From NCBI RefSeq assembly GCF_035013165.1, contig NZ_JAYGJQ010000002.1:1550001-1614000 (forward strand): a stretch of DNA of 64,000 nucleotides. The letters are read 5' to 3'. A program made the translations under genes and the position numbers. The notes below the pieces were generated by a model. The model did no database searches and was not told the DNA's origin. It saw only the letters and a list, made by a program, of their open reading frames with translations. The DNA is from Bacteriovorax sp. PP10 (GTDB lineage: Bacteria > Bdellovibrionota > Bacteriovoracia > Bacteriovoracales > Bacteriovoracaceae). Shown piece after piece: positions 23,093-32,708 of this stretch (within the stretch, counting starts at the first letter, position 1; each line of letters begins with the position of its first letter).

Positions 23093-25630
23093 ATTTTCTT
23101 TCGCGAATTTGTAATCAATATACTGCTTAAAAAGCGGACTCTTCATTAAAAAGTCATTCAGCTCTTTATTCCTAGGATCCATAATCGGGCCTAAAATATT
23201 GGCCCCTTTATAGATAAAAGACTTAACCGGAACTTCATAAGTTTTACTTTCAAAAGTTACTTTCAGAGTAAACGGTCTAGTTGAATCAATCCCAAGCTTC
23301 TTTAAATTCTCAGGAGACAGGTGAGACAGTTCATCAACTGTTAGGGTTGAACTCTCAACACCAGACTGAATTAAAGCAGCTGTATTATTGTTTTTCCCAT
23401 CAACCTTAGCATTTCCACCGGCCGTAAGTTTTGCAGCTGACCCAGAACCTGAACTGGCCGATCCGCCACCCATTGATCCACCTGATCCACCGGCACTTCC
23501 GCCACCGCCGCCAGAACCGTTACTCGCAGTCGATCTATTGGCCCCATCATCTGTTGAACCTGTCTGAGCAAAATTTCTGTTATCAAGTTCACGACGATAA
23601 TCTTCAAGTCTGTTTGCTTTGTCATTTAAGCTTTGCTCTAAACGCTTTAGGCGCTCTTGCTCAGCACGGTTAACCGGAGAGACAAGACCGTTAGAAGCAC
23701 TGTAAGCTTTATTTCCTAATGCACTCTCAGAAGCTGCGATGGTGTCATGTGACGCTGAAATTTCTTGTTTTGTACTCTTGATATCAGCAATCATTTTTTC
23801 CATTTCATCACGAAGGCGAGAGCTTTCATTTAACGAATCAGATTCAATGACTTTTTGAGCTTTGGTCTTTGTTGTTTTTGCTGCAAAATTTGTTTCCAGA
23901 CCTGTTCTCTCAGCAGATGCTGTTTTCGCCTGAGGGGCCGTTTGTGTCATTCGAGTAGGAGTGTAAGAAGGGCGCACGCTTGAATTGTCTGCAGTGGTCG
24001 CTACTGGGGCCTTATTAGGTTGTTGTGCCTTCATGACTTCTGGAGTTTTGTAGACTGGATCAGCAGAAGCGAGTTTTTTCTCTGCGAATTCTTGTTTCTT
24101 TTCTGTTACAGCAAAAGTAGTAACGGGTTTTCCTAGTGCTTTTAAGCTTCCTTCTACACCGAAGTAGTTTGAAGCGAAATTGGGAAGGCGACCGCTGACG
24201 ATTTTTTCTTCTGTTGAGTTTGAAGTGTCTGTACTAGATGTAGCAGATGAAGTTGAAGATGCTTTTGTCGCAACTTGGTCTTTAGAATCTTTTTTAAGTT
24301 TCTCTAAGCTTTCCATGTAGGCGATGTTTTTTAAACCTTGGACATTACAATTATTGCCTACGGGGATTAGGTCACATCCTAATGATTTCCGTAATTCTGC
24401 AGATGCCAAGGGACCACCGGTTTTGCAAGAATTTTGTTTTTTTGAGTTTGCATCCTGACAAGTATACATTGAGCAAAATTGACCGACGACTGTCTTGCTT
24501 TTTTCCTCGCTTTCTTCTGCGCGAATATTATTGGTAAAATCATCATACCAATTGTCAATTGATGCTCCATTTTCAGATAATGACTTATTAGATTGTGACA
24601 TTTTTTTTTCTTTTGCGAGACATTGTAATCCATAAGCGGTTAGAACTGATGGTTCATTTGGATCAGTTGGATCACTAAAGTCTACTTCGTACTGATCTTC
24701 CATCGAGTCAGTTGTATTGAGTTTATTGAATAAGTTTCTAGAAGCATTATCATCTAAACTTCCTAGTTCTGTAATGTCAGAGCAAAGAAATTCATTTAAG
24801 TTTTGAGTTATGCGACCACATTGATCAGCAAGCGTTGGTGCGAGTTTTTGCTGGTTTTTTGAATCAAAGAAAAATTTAGCGATGTAATCCTTAGCTTTAC
24901 TACTAGCAGGTTTATTTTTTACATAGCTTAGAAAGCTTTCAACAAAAGCTGGGTCTTTTGCATTTTGAATAATTTTGAGTTGTGGATATTCTTCGAAAAT
25001 TTGACTATTAAAACCATTTGAATTTATGCTTCTAGCGATTTCTTCAGCAGATACTTCATCAAGCTGACTTTGAAGCATAAAACTACCAGCAGCACCAGCG
25101 ATAGGGCATTGAAGAGTATTTTCTTTATCATTCATTCCTAGATCAGAATAAAATTTACCGGCCATAATTCCATATAAGCTTGAATCATTTGAAAACGGAG
25201 TATTCTTACTCTTTGGTAGCTTGCTTTTCAATAAATCGAGTTTGTACTTTTGAAGAGGTCCGCTATTTTTGCCACCACATGTTTCAATTGATTTGATTGC
25301 ATCAAGGCGGCAGCTTTGAGCAACATCTTTACTATTCATCATTAAATCTTGCCCATTGGCATTATAAAATGTTGTTAGCATTGAAATATTTTCAGAGTTT
25401 TGTTTAATTTGTGTAGCAAGCTTATCTGCTAATTTACCGTATACTTTTTTTCGATGTTCTTGCTGAACTAATGGATCACTCGCAAGATTTTTTTGAAGAG
25501 CGCAATCATTAACTAAATTTTCTAAAGAGCTTGGTGTTGGAGGTGCATTATAACCACTACATTTTACTTCATCTGCTAAAGCGTATGAATAATTTAAGCT
25601 ATAAAAAATAGTAAATAAAATTGTTTTCAT
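23078..25630 (-). CDS. Exported Cys-containing protein with coiled coil and Gly/Ser linker
   Basis: The product is 850 residues from ATG 25630, two bases after the upstream gene's stop; a GTG at 25642 adds four residues and overlaps that gene. The signal peptide is MKTILFTIFYSLNYSYALA. The N-terminal half has many Cys. A coiled coil lies at about 600-690 (MEKMIADIKS, LEDYRRELDN), then a Gly/Ser-rich linker (about 700-745, GGGGSAGGSGG) and a compact C-terminal domain (about 760-850). The order matches the exported protein at 11193. It forms an operon with 25633-26235. The function is unknown; an extended periplasmic or surface protein is inferred from composition. Confidence 0.75.
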   Translation of the reverse strand: MKTILFTIFYSLNYSYALADEVKCSGYNAPPTPSSLENLVNDCALQKNLASDPLVQQEHRKKVYGKLADKLATQIKQNSENISMLTTFYNANGQDLMMNSKDVAQSCRLDAIKSIETCGGKNSGPLQKYKLDLLKSKLPKSKNTPFSNDSSLYGIMAGKFYSDLGMNDKENTLQCPIAGAAGSFMLQSQLDEVSAEEIARSINSNGFNSQIFEEYPQLKIIQNAKDPAFVESFLSYVKNKPASSKAKDYIAKFFFDSKNQQKLAPTLADQCGRITQNLNEFLCSDITELGSLDDNASRNLFNKLNTTDSMEDQYEVDFSDPTDPNEPSVLTAYGLQCLAKEKKMSQSNKSLSENGASIDNWYDDFTNNIRAEESEEKSKTVVGQFCSMYTCQDANSKKQNSCKTGGPLASAELRKSLGCDLIPVGNNCNVQGLKNIAYMESLEKLKKDSKDQVATKASSTSSATSSTDTSNSTEEKIVSGRLPNFASNYFGVEGSLKALGKPVTTFAVTEKKQEFAEKKLASADPVYKTPEVMKAQQPNKAPVATTADNSSVRPSYTPTRMTQTAPQAKTASAERTGLETNFAAKTTKTKAQKVIESDSLNESSRLRDEMEKMIADIKSTKQEISASHDTIAASESALGNKAYSASNGLVSPVNRAEQERLKRLEQSLNDKANRLEDYRRELDNRNFAQTGSTDDGANRSTASNGSGGGGGSAGGSGGSMGGGSASSGSGSAAKLTAGGNAKVDGKNNNTAALIQSGVESSTLTVDELSHLSPENLKKLGIDSTRPFTLKVTFESKTYEVPVKSFIYKGANILGPIMDPRNKELNDFLMKSPLFKQYIDYKFAKENQSGN

Positions 25631-25632
25631 TT

Positions 25633-26235
25633 CTATGGACACTTCTTATTTGGATTTTTTGCGTACACGCCACCATGGGCACATAACATCTTTATAATTT
25701 TTTCTAGAGGAGGTTGTTGTTCAGGTAATGGATAAGAATTATTTTTTCTTTGAGTTTCAATATAATCGAGAAGAGTCTCACCTTTTGAATTTTTTGCATT
25801 AACTGCTTGATCGAAAATTTCAGGTTGTTTTCTTTTTTTAGAATAATAAAGCCAAATATTATTTAAAAATTCTTCACGCTTATTTACATCATCTGCAATT
25901 GCATGAAGCATTGGACTTTTTACAGAAACAGAATACCCAGCGGGTTGGCAAATTGGATCAGTTAAATATCTTTCTACTGGATAGCCAGTTGTTTCTAATT
26001 CCTTAATCATTGTTCCAACCATTTCCTGTGGAATCTGGGCGAACTGCATACAATACCCTTGACTAACAAATTTCTGTGTCTGACCACCTTGAACAATTTT
26101 GCTTAAATCATCAAGCGAGTTATTCGATGGCAATCCCGTAACATTCTTTGGCCCACAGTTCACACAATCAGTTGCAAACGCAGTCGTCGTCAGTAGGAAA
26201 GTCCCACACAAAAAATATTGAAGCAGTCTGCTCAT
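25633..26235 (-). CDS. Exported protein of unknown function
   Basis: The product is 200 residues with a signal peptide (MSRLLQYFLCGTFLLTTTAFA) and a mature start carrying CVNCG. Further Cys (QGYCMQ, DPICQ, MLCAHG, KKCP) suggest disulfides. The C-terminal half, with 'SKGETLLDYIETQ' and 'MLCAHGGVYAKN', is reminiscent of an ankyrin-type helix pair, but one unit is too little to call. It is preceded by AAGGA and is followed within two bases by the 850-residue exported protein, so the two are co-expressed. Confidence 0.72.
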   Translation of the reverse strand: MSRLLQYFLCGTFLLTTTAFATDCVNCGPKNVTGLPSNNSLDDLSKIVQGGQTQKFVSQGYCMQFAQIPQEMVGTMIKELETTGYPVERYLTDPICQPAGYSVSVKSPMLHAIADDVNKREEFLNNIWLYYSKKRKQPEIFDQAVNAKNSKGETLLDYIETQRKNNSYPLPEQQPPLEKIIKMLCAHGGVYAKNPNKKCP

Positions 26236-26378
26236 AAGTCATCCTTTTCTTATTAGAGTTCAAGATAAGTGTCGGTTACTTTAAGAAGTGTCTTTAAAGA
26301 GTAAGCATTTAGTTGGTAGATAGTGGTGATAGTGGAAAGTTTTGCTCAGGGAAGAGTTTTAAAGTCGGATATTAGAAA

Positions 26379-26406
26379 GCACTAGCAGCTGAATAACCAC
26401 TAGTGC
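26379..26406 (-). terminator. Weak terminator-like hairpin upstream of the 26235 operon
   Basis: GCACTAG (26379-26385) and CTAGTGC (26400-26406) pair around 14 bases, just after the stop of the minus-strand gene at 26418. Only TTTCT follows, so termination would be inefficient. Confidence 0.35.
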
Positions 26407-26417
26407 CAGTAGAGTAA

Positions 26418-26861
26418 TTAGTTATTGCAAGATAGTTGTTGAGTCCAGTCACCCCAAGTAGAAGAAAGAATTTTCTTTTCAATCATCCCTAGAGTTGTAC
26501 CGTCATCAAATCTAATGGCAACGTTGCCTTTCCAAATATATCTTCCAGACTCGCTGATCGCAGCGATGTAGTAAGTTGAGTAACGAGTTCTAGCGACAAA
26601 AGAAGATTGTCCTGGCAGGACCTGGAAGTATCCTGGAGATAAATCCCATGTGCCATCAAGCTTTACGTAAGCAAGATAAACTCTGATCGTTTCGTGGCAT
26701 AAATTGGCAAGGATAAGACGGTCATGATCTTGGGCCTGAGCTGATTTTTCTTGAAGTGATCCAAGGTCTTCTTTAGCGCCTGCATTTGTTTCGAAAGTAA
26801 ATTCATTAGCGAATGACGGGATTGAGAAAGATAAAGCGATACAGATTAATAACAACTTCAT
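26418..26861 (-). CDS. Small exported protein, DUF1036-like
   Basis: The product is 147 residues with a signal peptide (MKLLLICIALSFSIPSFA) and a strong AAGGAGG ribosome site. The mature domain reads ANLCHETIRVYLAY, then GYFQVLPGQSS, YYIAAIS, W.G and a final SCNN. This Cys-beta-'W...GYF.I.PG' plan resembles DUF1036-type small beta proteins. The gene at 63550-63960 has the same plan (NNCNQEIYVA, GYYRIYPGQ, YYLNAFS, final LYCY), so the two are paralogues. The two outer Cys may form a disulfide. No function can be assigned. Confidence 0.75.
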   Translation of the reverse strand: MKLLLICIALSFSIPSFANEFTFETNAGAKEDLGSLQEKSAQAQDHDRLILANLCHETIRVYLAYVKLDGTWDLSPGYFQVLPGQSSFVARTRYSTYYIAAISESGRYIWKGNVAIRFDDGTTLGMIEKKILSSTWGDWTQQLSCNN

Positions 26862-26996
26862 AAGGCCTCCTTTTTGTTGTGGATAATCTTTTTAGAATAT
26901 CCAAGGAAACCATGTCAATTATATTTGTTTACTTGATCACTTCTTGTTAAATAACTTGTTTTGTTGAAGTGTTGTCTCGATAAAGTGTTTACGAAA

Positions 26997-27752
26997 TTAA
27001 TTAGCAAGATCTTTCGTTACTGTATTAGCAGGAAAGTTCACACCGTTTTTCCAAGCATTGATAGTATCAAAGTTTTTTTGATTAATGATCACGCCTGCGT
27101 TTGTTTCAGAAGAACCCCAAGAGTGAATTCCATAAATCGTTTCCTGGGCCCCTGGAGCTTTTGCAGAAAAAAGACTGCTACCAGACATCCCGCTACTCGT
27201 ATCGCACTTGTAACGAATTTCTGTTCCTTTAATGGTCGCAGGGCAAGTCACTGACCACATCGTATCTAGTATTTCATCTTGTGGGTAACCAGTGATGCGG
27301 ATTTTTTTTAGTGAAGACTCATTTGTTACAACTTGGAGTTCGGCCCAGCCCGTTTTAGTTCCAATTGGTGCAGCTAATTCAACGACTGCAAAATCATAAG
27401 CGACATCAAGACGATCCATAAATTCTTTTTGAATAAAAATCTTCTTCGCTTTGATTTGGCCAAATGGATATGTGCCATTTTCTATTTGTCTTGGAGTGAA
27501 AACCAAATAGTTTGTTAATTGTCTGCCATAGACATCATACACACAGTGTCCTGCTGTGATGAAATGTTTTGGGCCAATCATAGTTGCGGTACAGCTCGTA
27601 TTTAGTTTTCCAACGAAACTGTAAGGAGCTTTGGATGTATCAGTGATTTGCTCTCTTAGGTATTGTCCAAAAAGTTCTTTATCGCCAATTTCGATTTCAG
27701 CGAAAGCTTGGAAAGAAAATGTTAGTGCTAAAAGAATTAATAATTGCTTCAT
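26997..27752 (-). CDS. Exported trypsin-like (S1) serine protease
   Basis: The product is 251 residues with a signal peptide (MKQLLILLALTFSFQAFA). The catalytic triad is complete: His in TAGHC (about residue 68), Asp in YDFAVVEL (about 121), Ser in GMSGSS (about 190). The GMSGS form and the short chain match V8/glutamyl-endopeptidase-like S1 enzymes, which hydrolyse peptide bonds outside the cytoplasm. It lies six bases downstream of a closely related protease gene; the pair is a tandem duplication and probably one transcript. The Cys before Ser (CDTSSG) and the one in NTSC likely pair. Confidence 0.87.
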   Translation of the reverse strand: MKQLLILLALTFSFQAFAEIEIGDKELFGQYLREQITDTSKAPYSFVGKLNTSCTATMIGPKHFITAGHCVYDVYGRQLTNYLVFTPRQIENGTYPFGQIKAKKIFIQKEFMDRLDVAYDFAVVELAAPIGTKTGWAELQVVTNESSLKKIRITGYPQDEILDTMWSVTCPATIKGTEIRYKCDTSSGMSGSSLFSAKAPGAQETIYGIHSWGSSETNAGVIINQKNFDTINAWKNGVNFPANTVTKDLAN

Positions 27753-27758
27753 AAATTC

Positions 27759-28535
27759 CTAAGGTTTTTCGTGAACTGTTGTAACGTCAGTTTGCTCAGA
27801 ACTATTTTTCCACGAGTAAACTAGCTCGTAATTATTTTGATCGAAGAAAACTCCACCATTAACTTTCCCAATTCCCCAAGTATGAACTCCTGAGACTGTC
27901 GGGTTATTGCGATCTGATGGAAGAGAGAAAATAGCACTTCCAGACATTCCACCGAAAGTGTCACACTGATAAATGAGTTTTTTATTTTCTACAGTTGCCG
28001 GACAAGACACTGTCCACATCGTTCCCAGGTCTTTATCAGCAGGGTAGCCTGTAATTCTAATTTTATTATAGTATTCAGCTTCAGGAAGCGCTCTGAATCC
28101 ACTCCAACCAAGAGTCTCGCCAATGGGCTCAGCAAGTTCAATCACTGCAAAGTCTAAACTTTTATAACCTGTTTCAATAAATTTTTGTTGAACGAAAACT
28201 TTTTTCCATTCGATGACGTATGGTTTTTCAGTAGCACTCGTGCGAGCAGGAAAAAATCTTAAATCATTTAGCCATTCAGTTTTATCGACATCGTAAACAC
28301 AATGTCCGGCCGTGATGATGTGACGAGGGCCAATTAACGTCGCCGTACATCCACTTGCAAGTTGTCCTACAATTCTTTCCGGGTATGTTGAAGCGTCTGT
28401 GATTTGTTCTCTAAGAAAAATTCCAATAACTTTTTTAGGTGCACCGATTGAACCAAACGAAGACGTTGAAAAATTATCTTCGGCAAAGAGTGAGATTGAA
28501 GTTGTAAGCAGTAAAAGAGCTAAGACCATTTTCAT
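27759..28535 (-). CDS. Exported trypsin-like (S1) serine protease, paralogue
   Basis: The product is 258 residues with a signal peptide (MKMVLALLLLTTSISLFA) and an AGGAGA ribosome site. The triad is complete: TAGHC (about 78), LDFAVIEL (about 130) and GMSGSA (about 198). It shares long motifs with the next gene (FLREQITD, ITGYP, TMW-VSCPAT), so the two arose by duplication and have since diverged in the loops. Both would act as secreted or periplasmic endopeptidases; specificity cannot be read from the sequence. Confidence 0.87.
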   Translation of the reverse strand: MKMVLALLLLTTSISLFAEDNFSTSSFGSIGAPKKVIGIFLREQITDASTYPERIVGQLASGCTATLIGPRHIITAGHCVYDVDKTEWLNDLRFFPARTSATEKPYVIEWKKVFVQQKFIETGYKSLDFAVIELAEPIGETLGWSGFRALPEAEYYNKIRITGYPADKDLGTMWTVSCPATVENKKLIYQCDTFGGMSGSAIFSLPSDRNNPTVSGVHTWGIGKVNGGVFFDQNNYELVYSWKNSSEQTDVTTVHEKP

Positions 28536-28717
28536 TGAGAGATTCTCCTAAATTGATGGGAATTTATAAGTTACTCAACGGGTCACGTCAAACGCCAACA
28601 GGGGGCTTAACGCCATGAGTATGTAATATATTCTTACCCTGAAGCAATTCTTCCCAATTTTGACCTTTGCATATGAAGAATATTGACGATTTAACTCCAA
28701 ATTTCCCTGCTAAAAGC

Positions 28718-28747
28718 TTTACGGAAAAACACCTTTTTTAGTAAACT
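28718..28747 (+). promoter_or_regulatory. Candidate promoter for the methylcrotonyl-CoA carboxylase operon
   Basis: TTTACG (28718-28723) and TAAACT (28742-28747) are 18 bases apart and about 40 bases before the start codon. They are eye-selected matches to sigma70 boxes. Confidence 0.4.
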
Positions 28748-28787
28748 ATCGGCTACTAAATTAATGCTTAAAGTTACAAGGATTTTC

Positions 28788-30410
28788 ATGGACGTTATCG
28801 AGTCAACAATTGACGTAAACTCTGCTGAGTTTAAAGAAAACCAAAAATACCACCAAGGGCTTCGCGAGGAGCTATTTGAAAAATTAAAAACTGTAAAAAA
28901 TGGCGGCGGTGCTGATCAAGTAAAACGTCATCATGACAGAAAAAAGTTTTTACCAAGAGAGCGTATTGAAAGAATTTTGGATGAAGGATCTCCTTTCATC
29001 GAACTTTCATCTCTTGCTGCTTACAAACTTTATGAAGACGATGTTCCTTCTGCCGGAATGGTAACAGGGATCGGCCGTGTTCATGGAATCGAATGTCTAT
29101 TTGTTGCTAACGATGCCACTGTAAAAGGTGGAACATATTTTCCAATGACAGTTAAAAAGCATTTACGTGCTCAAGAGATTGCTCAAGAAAACTCTCTGCC
29201 ATGTATTTATCTTGTTGATAGCGGAGGAGCATTCCTTCCGAAGCAAGATGAAGTATTCCCGGATAGAGATCACTTCGGACGCATTTTTTATAACCAGGCA
29301 CAAATGTCAGCGAAGGGAATTCCTCAGATCGCAGTTGTTCTTGGATCATGTACAGCGGGTGGAGCTTACGTTCCAGCGATGAGTGATGAAACAATTATCG
29401 TTAAAGGAAATGGAACAATCTTTTTAGGTGGACCTCCTTTAGTTCAAGCAGCAACGGGTGAAATCGTGACTGCTGAAGATCTTGGTGGTGCTGATGTTCA
29501 CACACGTATTAGTGGTGTAAGTGATCACATGGCCAACGATGAAGAAGAAGCTTTCATCATCACAAGAAACATTATTGAAAACTTAAACTTTAAATCTCCT
29601 GGGAAACTTCAAGGTTTACTGGAAAGAAAAGAAGTTAAGGCGCCTCTATATCCAACAGAAGAGATCTTCGGGATCATTCCAAAAGATACAAGAAAACCAT
29701 TCGACGTAAGAGAGATTATCGCTCGCTTAGTTGATGGATCTGAATTTCATGAATTCAAAGAGCGTTATGGAAATACATTGGTAACAGGTTTTGCTCGTAT
29801 TCACGGTCAGCAAATCGGGATCGTTGCTAACAACGGAATTCTATTTTCAGAGAGTGCTCAAAAGGGTGCTCACTTTATTGAACTATGCGGACAAAGAAAA
29901 ATCCCTCTGCTGTTTTTACAAAACATCACAGGATTCATGGTTGGACGTCAGTACGAAAATGAAGGGATCGCAAAACACGGTGCTAAAATGGTGACGGCCG
30001 TTTCAACTGTTCAGGTTCCAAAGTTTACAGTGATTATCGGTGGATCTTTCGGAGCAGGAAACTACGGAATGTGTGGAAGAGCTTATTCACCACGTTTCTT
30101 ATGGATGTGGCCGAACTCTCGCATTTCAGTAATGGGTGGAGAGCAAGCAGCGAAAGTTTTATCAACAGTAAAACAAGGCGGGCTTAAAGCTGCAGGTAAA
30201 AAAGAAATGTCTGCAGAAGAAGTCGCAGCTTTCGAAAAACCAATTTTAGATAAATACGAAGTGGAAGGAAGTCCATACTACTCAAGCTCACGCCTGTGGG
30301 ATGATGGTGTAATCGACCCAGCTCAAACTCGTGACCTATTAGGATTAGCAATCGCGGCTTCACTGAACTCTGGAATTGGAGAAAGTAAGTTCGGCGTATT
30401 TAGAATGTAA
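28788..30410 (+). CDS. mccB: Methylcrotonyl-CoA carboxylase, carboxyltransferase (beta) subunit
   Basis: The product is 540 residues from ATG 28788 (AAGGA at proper distance; an ATG at 28764 lacks one). It moves the carboxyl group from biotin to 3-methylcrotonyl-CoA in leucine breakdown. Two crotonase-fold carboxyltransferase halves are visible. Family-typical stretches are [15 protein letters not shown], the acyl-CoA-binding [16 protein letters not shown], and in the second half [22 protein letters not shown] and [14 protein letters not shown]. Length and motifs fit MCC beta (about 535) better than propionyl- or geranyl-CoA carboxylases. It heads a five-gene operon with the crotonase, biotin carboxylase, biotin carrier and HMG-CoA lyase. 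The symbol liuB is also used. Confidence 0.93.
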   Translation: MDVIESTIDVNSAEFKENQKYHQGLREELFEKLKTVKNGGGADQVKRHHDRKKFLPRERIERILDEGSPFIELSSLAAYKLYEDDVPSAGMVTGIGRVHGIECLFVANDATVKGGTYFPMTVKKHLRAQEIAQENSLPCIYLVDSGGAFLPKQDEVFPDRDHFGRIFYNQAQMSAKGIPQIAVVLGSCTAGGAYVPAMSDETIIVKGNGTIFLGGPPLVQAATGEIVTAEDLGGADVHTRISGVSDHMANDEEEAFIITRNIIENLNFKSPGKLQGLLERKEVKAPLYPTEEIFGIIPKDTRKPFDVREIIARLVDGSEFHEFKERYGNTLVTGFARIHGQQIGIVANNGILFSESAQKGAHFIELCGQRKIPLLFLQNITGFMVGRQYENEGIAKHGAKMVTAVSTVQVPKFTVIIGGSFGAGNYGMCGRAYSPRFLWMWPNSRISVMGGEQAAKVLSTVKQGGLKAAGKKEMSAEEVAAFEKPILDKYEVEGSPYYSSSRLWDDGVIDPAQTRDLLGLAIAASLNSGIGESKFGVFRM

Positions 30411-30423
30411 TTAAAAGGATTAT

Positions 30424-31200
30424 ATGTTTTATAAATTAGATATTGATACAAGAGGAGTGGCCACTGTGACGTTAAATCGTCCAGAGCTACACAATGCTTT
30501 TAACGACGAACTGATTCGTGACCTCATCGCATGTTTTACTGAACTTGAAACAAATTCTGGAGTTCGCTTAGTTGTTTTAACTGGTGAGGGAAAGTCATTT
30601 TGTGCAGGCGCAGACCTTAACTGGATGAAGCGCATGAAAGATTACTCTCACGAAGAAAACGTGAAAGACTCGCAACAGCTTGCTGAGCTCTTCACTGTGA
30701 TCAATCGTTTTTCTCGTCCAGTAATTGGAAAAATTAACGGTTCAGCATTAGGTGGTGGTGCAGGTCTGGTTGCTTGTTGTGATTACGTTGTTGCTGTTGA
30801 TACAGCGATGATTGCTTTCACAGAAGTTCGCTTAGGTCTTCTTCCAGCTGTTATCTCTCCATTCGTTATTGCAAAAATCGGAGAGAGTCACGCGAGAGCA
30901 AGTTTCTTAAGTGGAGCAAAAATTAGTATGTCTCGCGCTTTCATTATGGGACTGGTTCACCATGTAACAACAAGTGAAGGACTGGATGCTGAAATTGAAA
31001 GAACGATTGCAGACTTCTTATTAGCTGGCCCTGTGGCCGCGACAAGAGCAAAAGAATTAATTAACAGAGTTGTTCGTAGTGAAACGATCGAGGATGCTCG
31101 TGACTTTACTTGTGAAATGATTTCAAAAGCACGTGCAAGCAGCGAAGGCCAAGAAGGCATGAGTGCACTATTAGAAAAAAGAAAGGCGAGCTGGTATTAA
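30424..31200 (+). CDS. liuC: Methylglutaconyl-CoA hydratase (crotonase family)
   Basis: The product is 258 residues, of normal crotonase length. By context it hydrates 3-methylglutaconyl-CoA to HMG-CoA. Visible motifs are LNRPELHNAF, the first oxyanion-hole segment SFCAGADLNWM, and the second GSALGGGAGLVACCDY, followed by FTEVRLGLLPAVISPFV with the Glu expected at the active site. ADLNWM is typical of the leucine-pathway branch. AAAGGA precedes the ATG; the stop is one base from the next start. Confidence 0.88.
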   Translation: MFYKLDIDTRGVATVTLNRPELHNAFNDELIRDLIACFTELETNSGVRLVVLTGEGKSFCAGADLNWMKRMKDYSHEENVKDSQQLAELFTVINRFSRPVIGKINGSALGGGAGLVACCDYVVAVDTAMIAFTEVRLGLLPAVISPFVIAKIGESHARASFLSGAKISMSRAFIMGLVHHVTTSEGLDAEIERTIADFLLAGPVAATRAKELINRVVRSETIEDARDFTCEMISKARASSEGQEGMSALLEKRKASWY

Positions 31201-31201
31201 T

Positions 31202-32707
31202 ATGACAAAAAAAATTACAAAGATTCTGATCGCCAACAGAGGCGAGATCGCTCTAAGGGTTATTCAGACCGCTAAAGAGATGGGAATTAAAACTGTTACT
31301 CTTTACACTGACGAAGAAGTAACACTACCTCATTCACATGCTGGAGACGAATCATTCAATCTTGGATCAGGACCATTAAAAGATACTTATCTTAACCAAG
31401 ATAAGATTATCGACATTGCAAAAAAACTTGGTGCTGATGCTATTCACCCGGGGTACGGATTTCTTTCTGAGAAATCTTCTTTTGCTAAAAAAGTAAGAGA
31501 CGCTGGAATTAAGTTCATCGGTCCTGCTCCAGAAGCAATCGACATGATGGGTGATAAAAAAACGTCTAAGATAAAAATTCAAGAATTAGGTGTTCCTTCT
31601 ATTCCTGGATATCACGGTGACAATCAAGAAATTGAATTCCTTGTTAAGGAAGCAAAGAAGATAGGTCTTCCTGTTCTTATCAAAGCTTCTGCCGGTGGTG
31701 GTGGAAAAGGGATGAGAATTGTTTACGAAGAAAGCGAGTTCCAATCAGCTCTTGAAGGAGCAAAACGTGAAGCACTAAACGCATTTGGTGACGACACTGT
31801 TTTATTAGAAAAATACATTACATCTCCTCGTCACATTGAAATTCAAGTAATGAGTGATCAACACGGAAACCACTTTCATTTATTTGAAAGAGAGTGCTCG
31901 ATTCAACGCCGTTACCAAAAGATCGTTGAAGAGTCTCCAAGTCCTGCGGTATCTCCAGAGCTTCGTGCAAAAATGACAGCTGCAGCGATTAAAATCACAA
32001 GCGGAATCAACTACGAAGGTGCGGGAACAATTGAATTAATTCTTGATACTGATGGAAGTTTTTATTTCTTAGAAATGAATACTAGATTACAAGTTGAGCA
32101 CCCGGTTACTGAAATGGTGACAGGTCTGGATCTTGTTCGTTTGCAAATTATTGTGGCCCAAGGGGATAAACTTCCTTTCTCACAAGCTGACGTGAAGCAA
32201 AGAGGACATGCCATCGAAGTTCGTTTATACGCAGAGGATCCAGACAATAGTTTCCTTCCTAGTATTGGAACAATTAAAAAAATTGGTAAGACAACAGTTC
32301 GTGACACTCGTCTTGATTGCGGGTATGTTGACGGAAACGCCGTGACTATTTCATTCGATCCTATGCTGGCAAAATTGATCAGCTGGGGAGAGACAAGAGA
32401 GATCGCTGCTCAGAAATTAAACCTCGCTTTAAATGATGTTTTATTTTTAGGGCTAAAAACCAACCGTGATTATTTAAAACGTATTTTAACATTGCCGGAA
32501 TTCCATGAAGGGAAGACGTATACGCATTTTGTTAAAACCTATGAAGAAAAACTGCAAAAAAGGCAACCGACTAAAGAGCAAATTGCTATGGCAGTGGCAG
32601 CATTTTTGCTTAAAAAAGATAGTGGTACAAATAATAATAGTGGCACTCACTCAGGATCAAAAACAAACAGTATTTGGGAAAGCCTAAGTGGCTTTAGGAA
32701 CGTATAA
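31202..32707 (+). CDS. Methylcrotonyl-CoA carboxylase, biotin carboxylase part of alpha
   Basis: The product is 501 residues. It carboxylates biotin with ATP and bicarbonate. The biotin carboxylase N domain starts at KILIANRGEIALRV; the ATP-grasp Gly loop is KASAGGGGKGMR; catalytic and binding segments are HLFERECSIQRRYQKI and EMNTRLQVEHPVTE. After residue about 450 a Ser/Thr/Asn linker ends in WESLSGFRNV. Usual MCC alpha chains run on without a break to a biotinyl domain (about 660 residues); here the frame stops and the carrier is the next ORF, two bases away in another frame. This is either a true subunit split or a one-base frameshift. The symbol mccA/liuD is used for the full chain. Confidence 0.9.
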   Translation: MTKKITKILIANRGEIALRVIQTAKEMGIKTVTLYTDEEVTLPHSHAGDESFNLGSGPLKDTYLNQDKIIDIAKKLGADAIHPGYGFLSEKSSFAKKVRDAGIKFIGPAPEAIDMMGDKKTSKIKIQELGVPSIPGYHGDNQEIEFLVKEAKKIGLPVLIKASAGGGGKGMRIVYEESEFQSALEGAKREALNAFGDDTVLLEKYITSPRHIEIQVMSDQHGNHFHLFERECSIQRRYQKIVEESPSPAVSPELRAKMTAAAIKITSGINYEGAGTIELILDTDGSFYFLEMNTRLQVEHPVTEMVTGLDLVRLQIIVAQGDKLPFSQADVKQRGHAIEVRLYAEDPDNSFLPSIGTIKKIGKTTVRDTRLDCGYVDGNAVTISFDPMLAKLISWGETREIAAQKLNLALNDVLFLGLKTNRDYLKRILTLPEFHEGKTYTHFVKTYEEKLQKRQPTKEQIAMAVAAFLLKKDSGTNNNSGTHSGSKTNSIWESLSGFRNV

Positions 32708-32708
32708 T

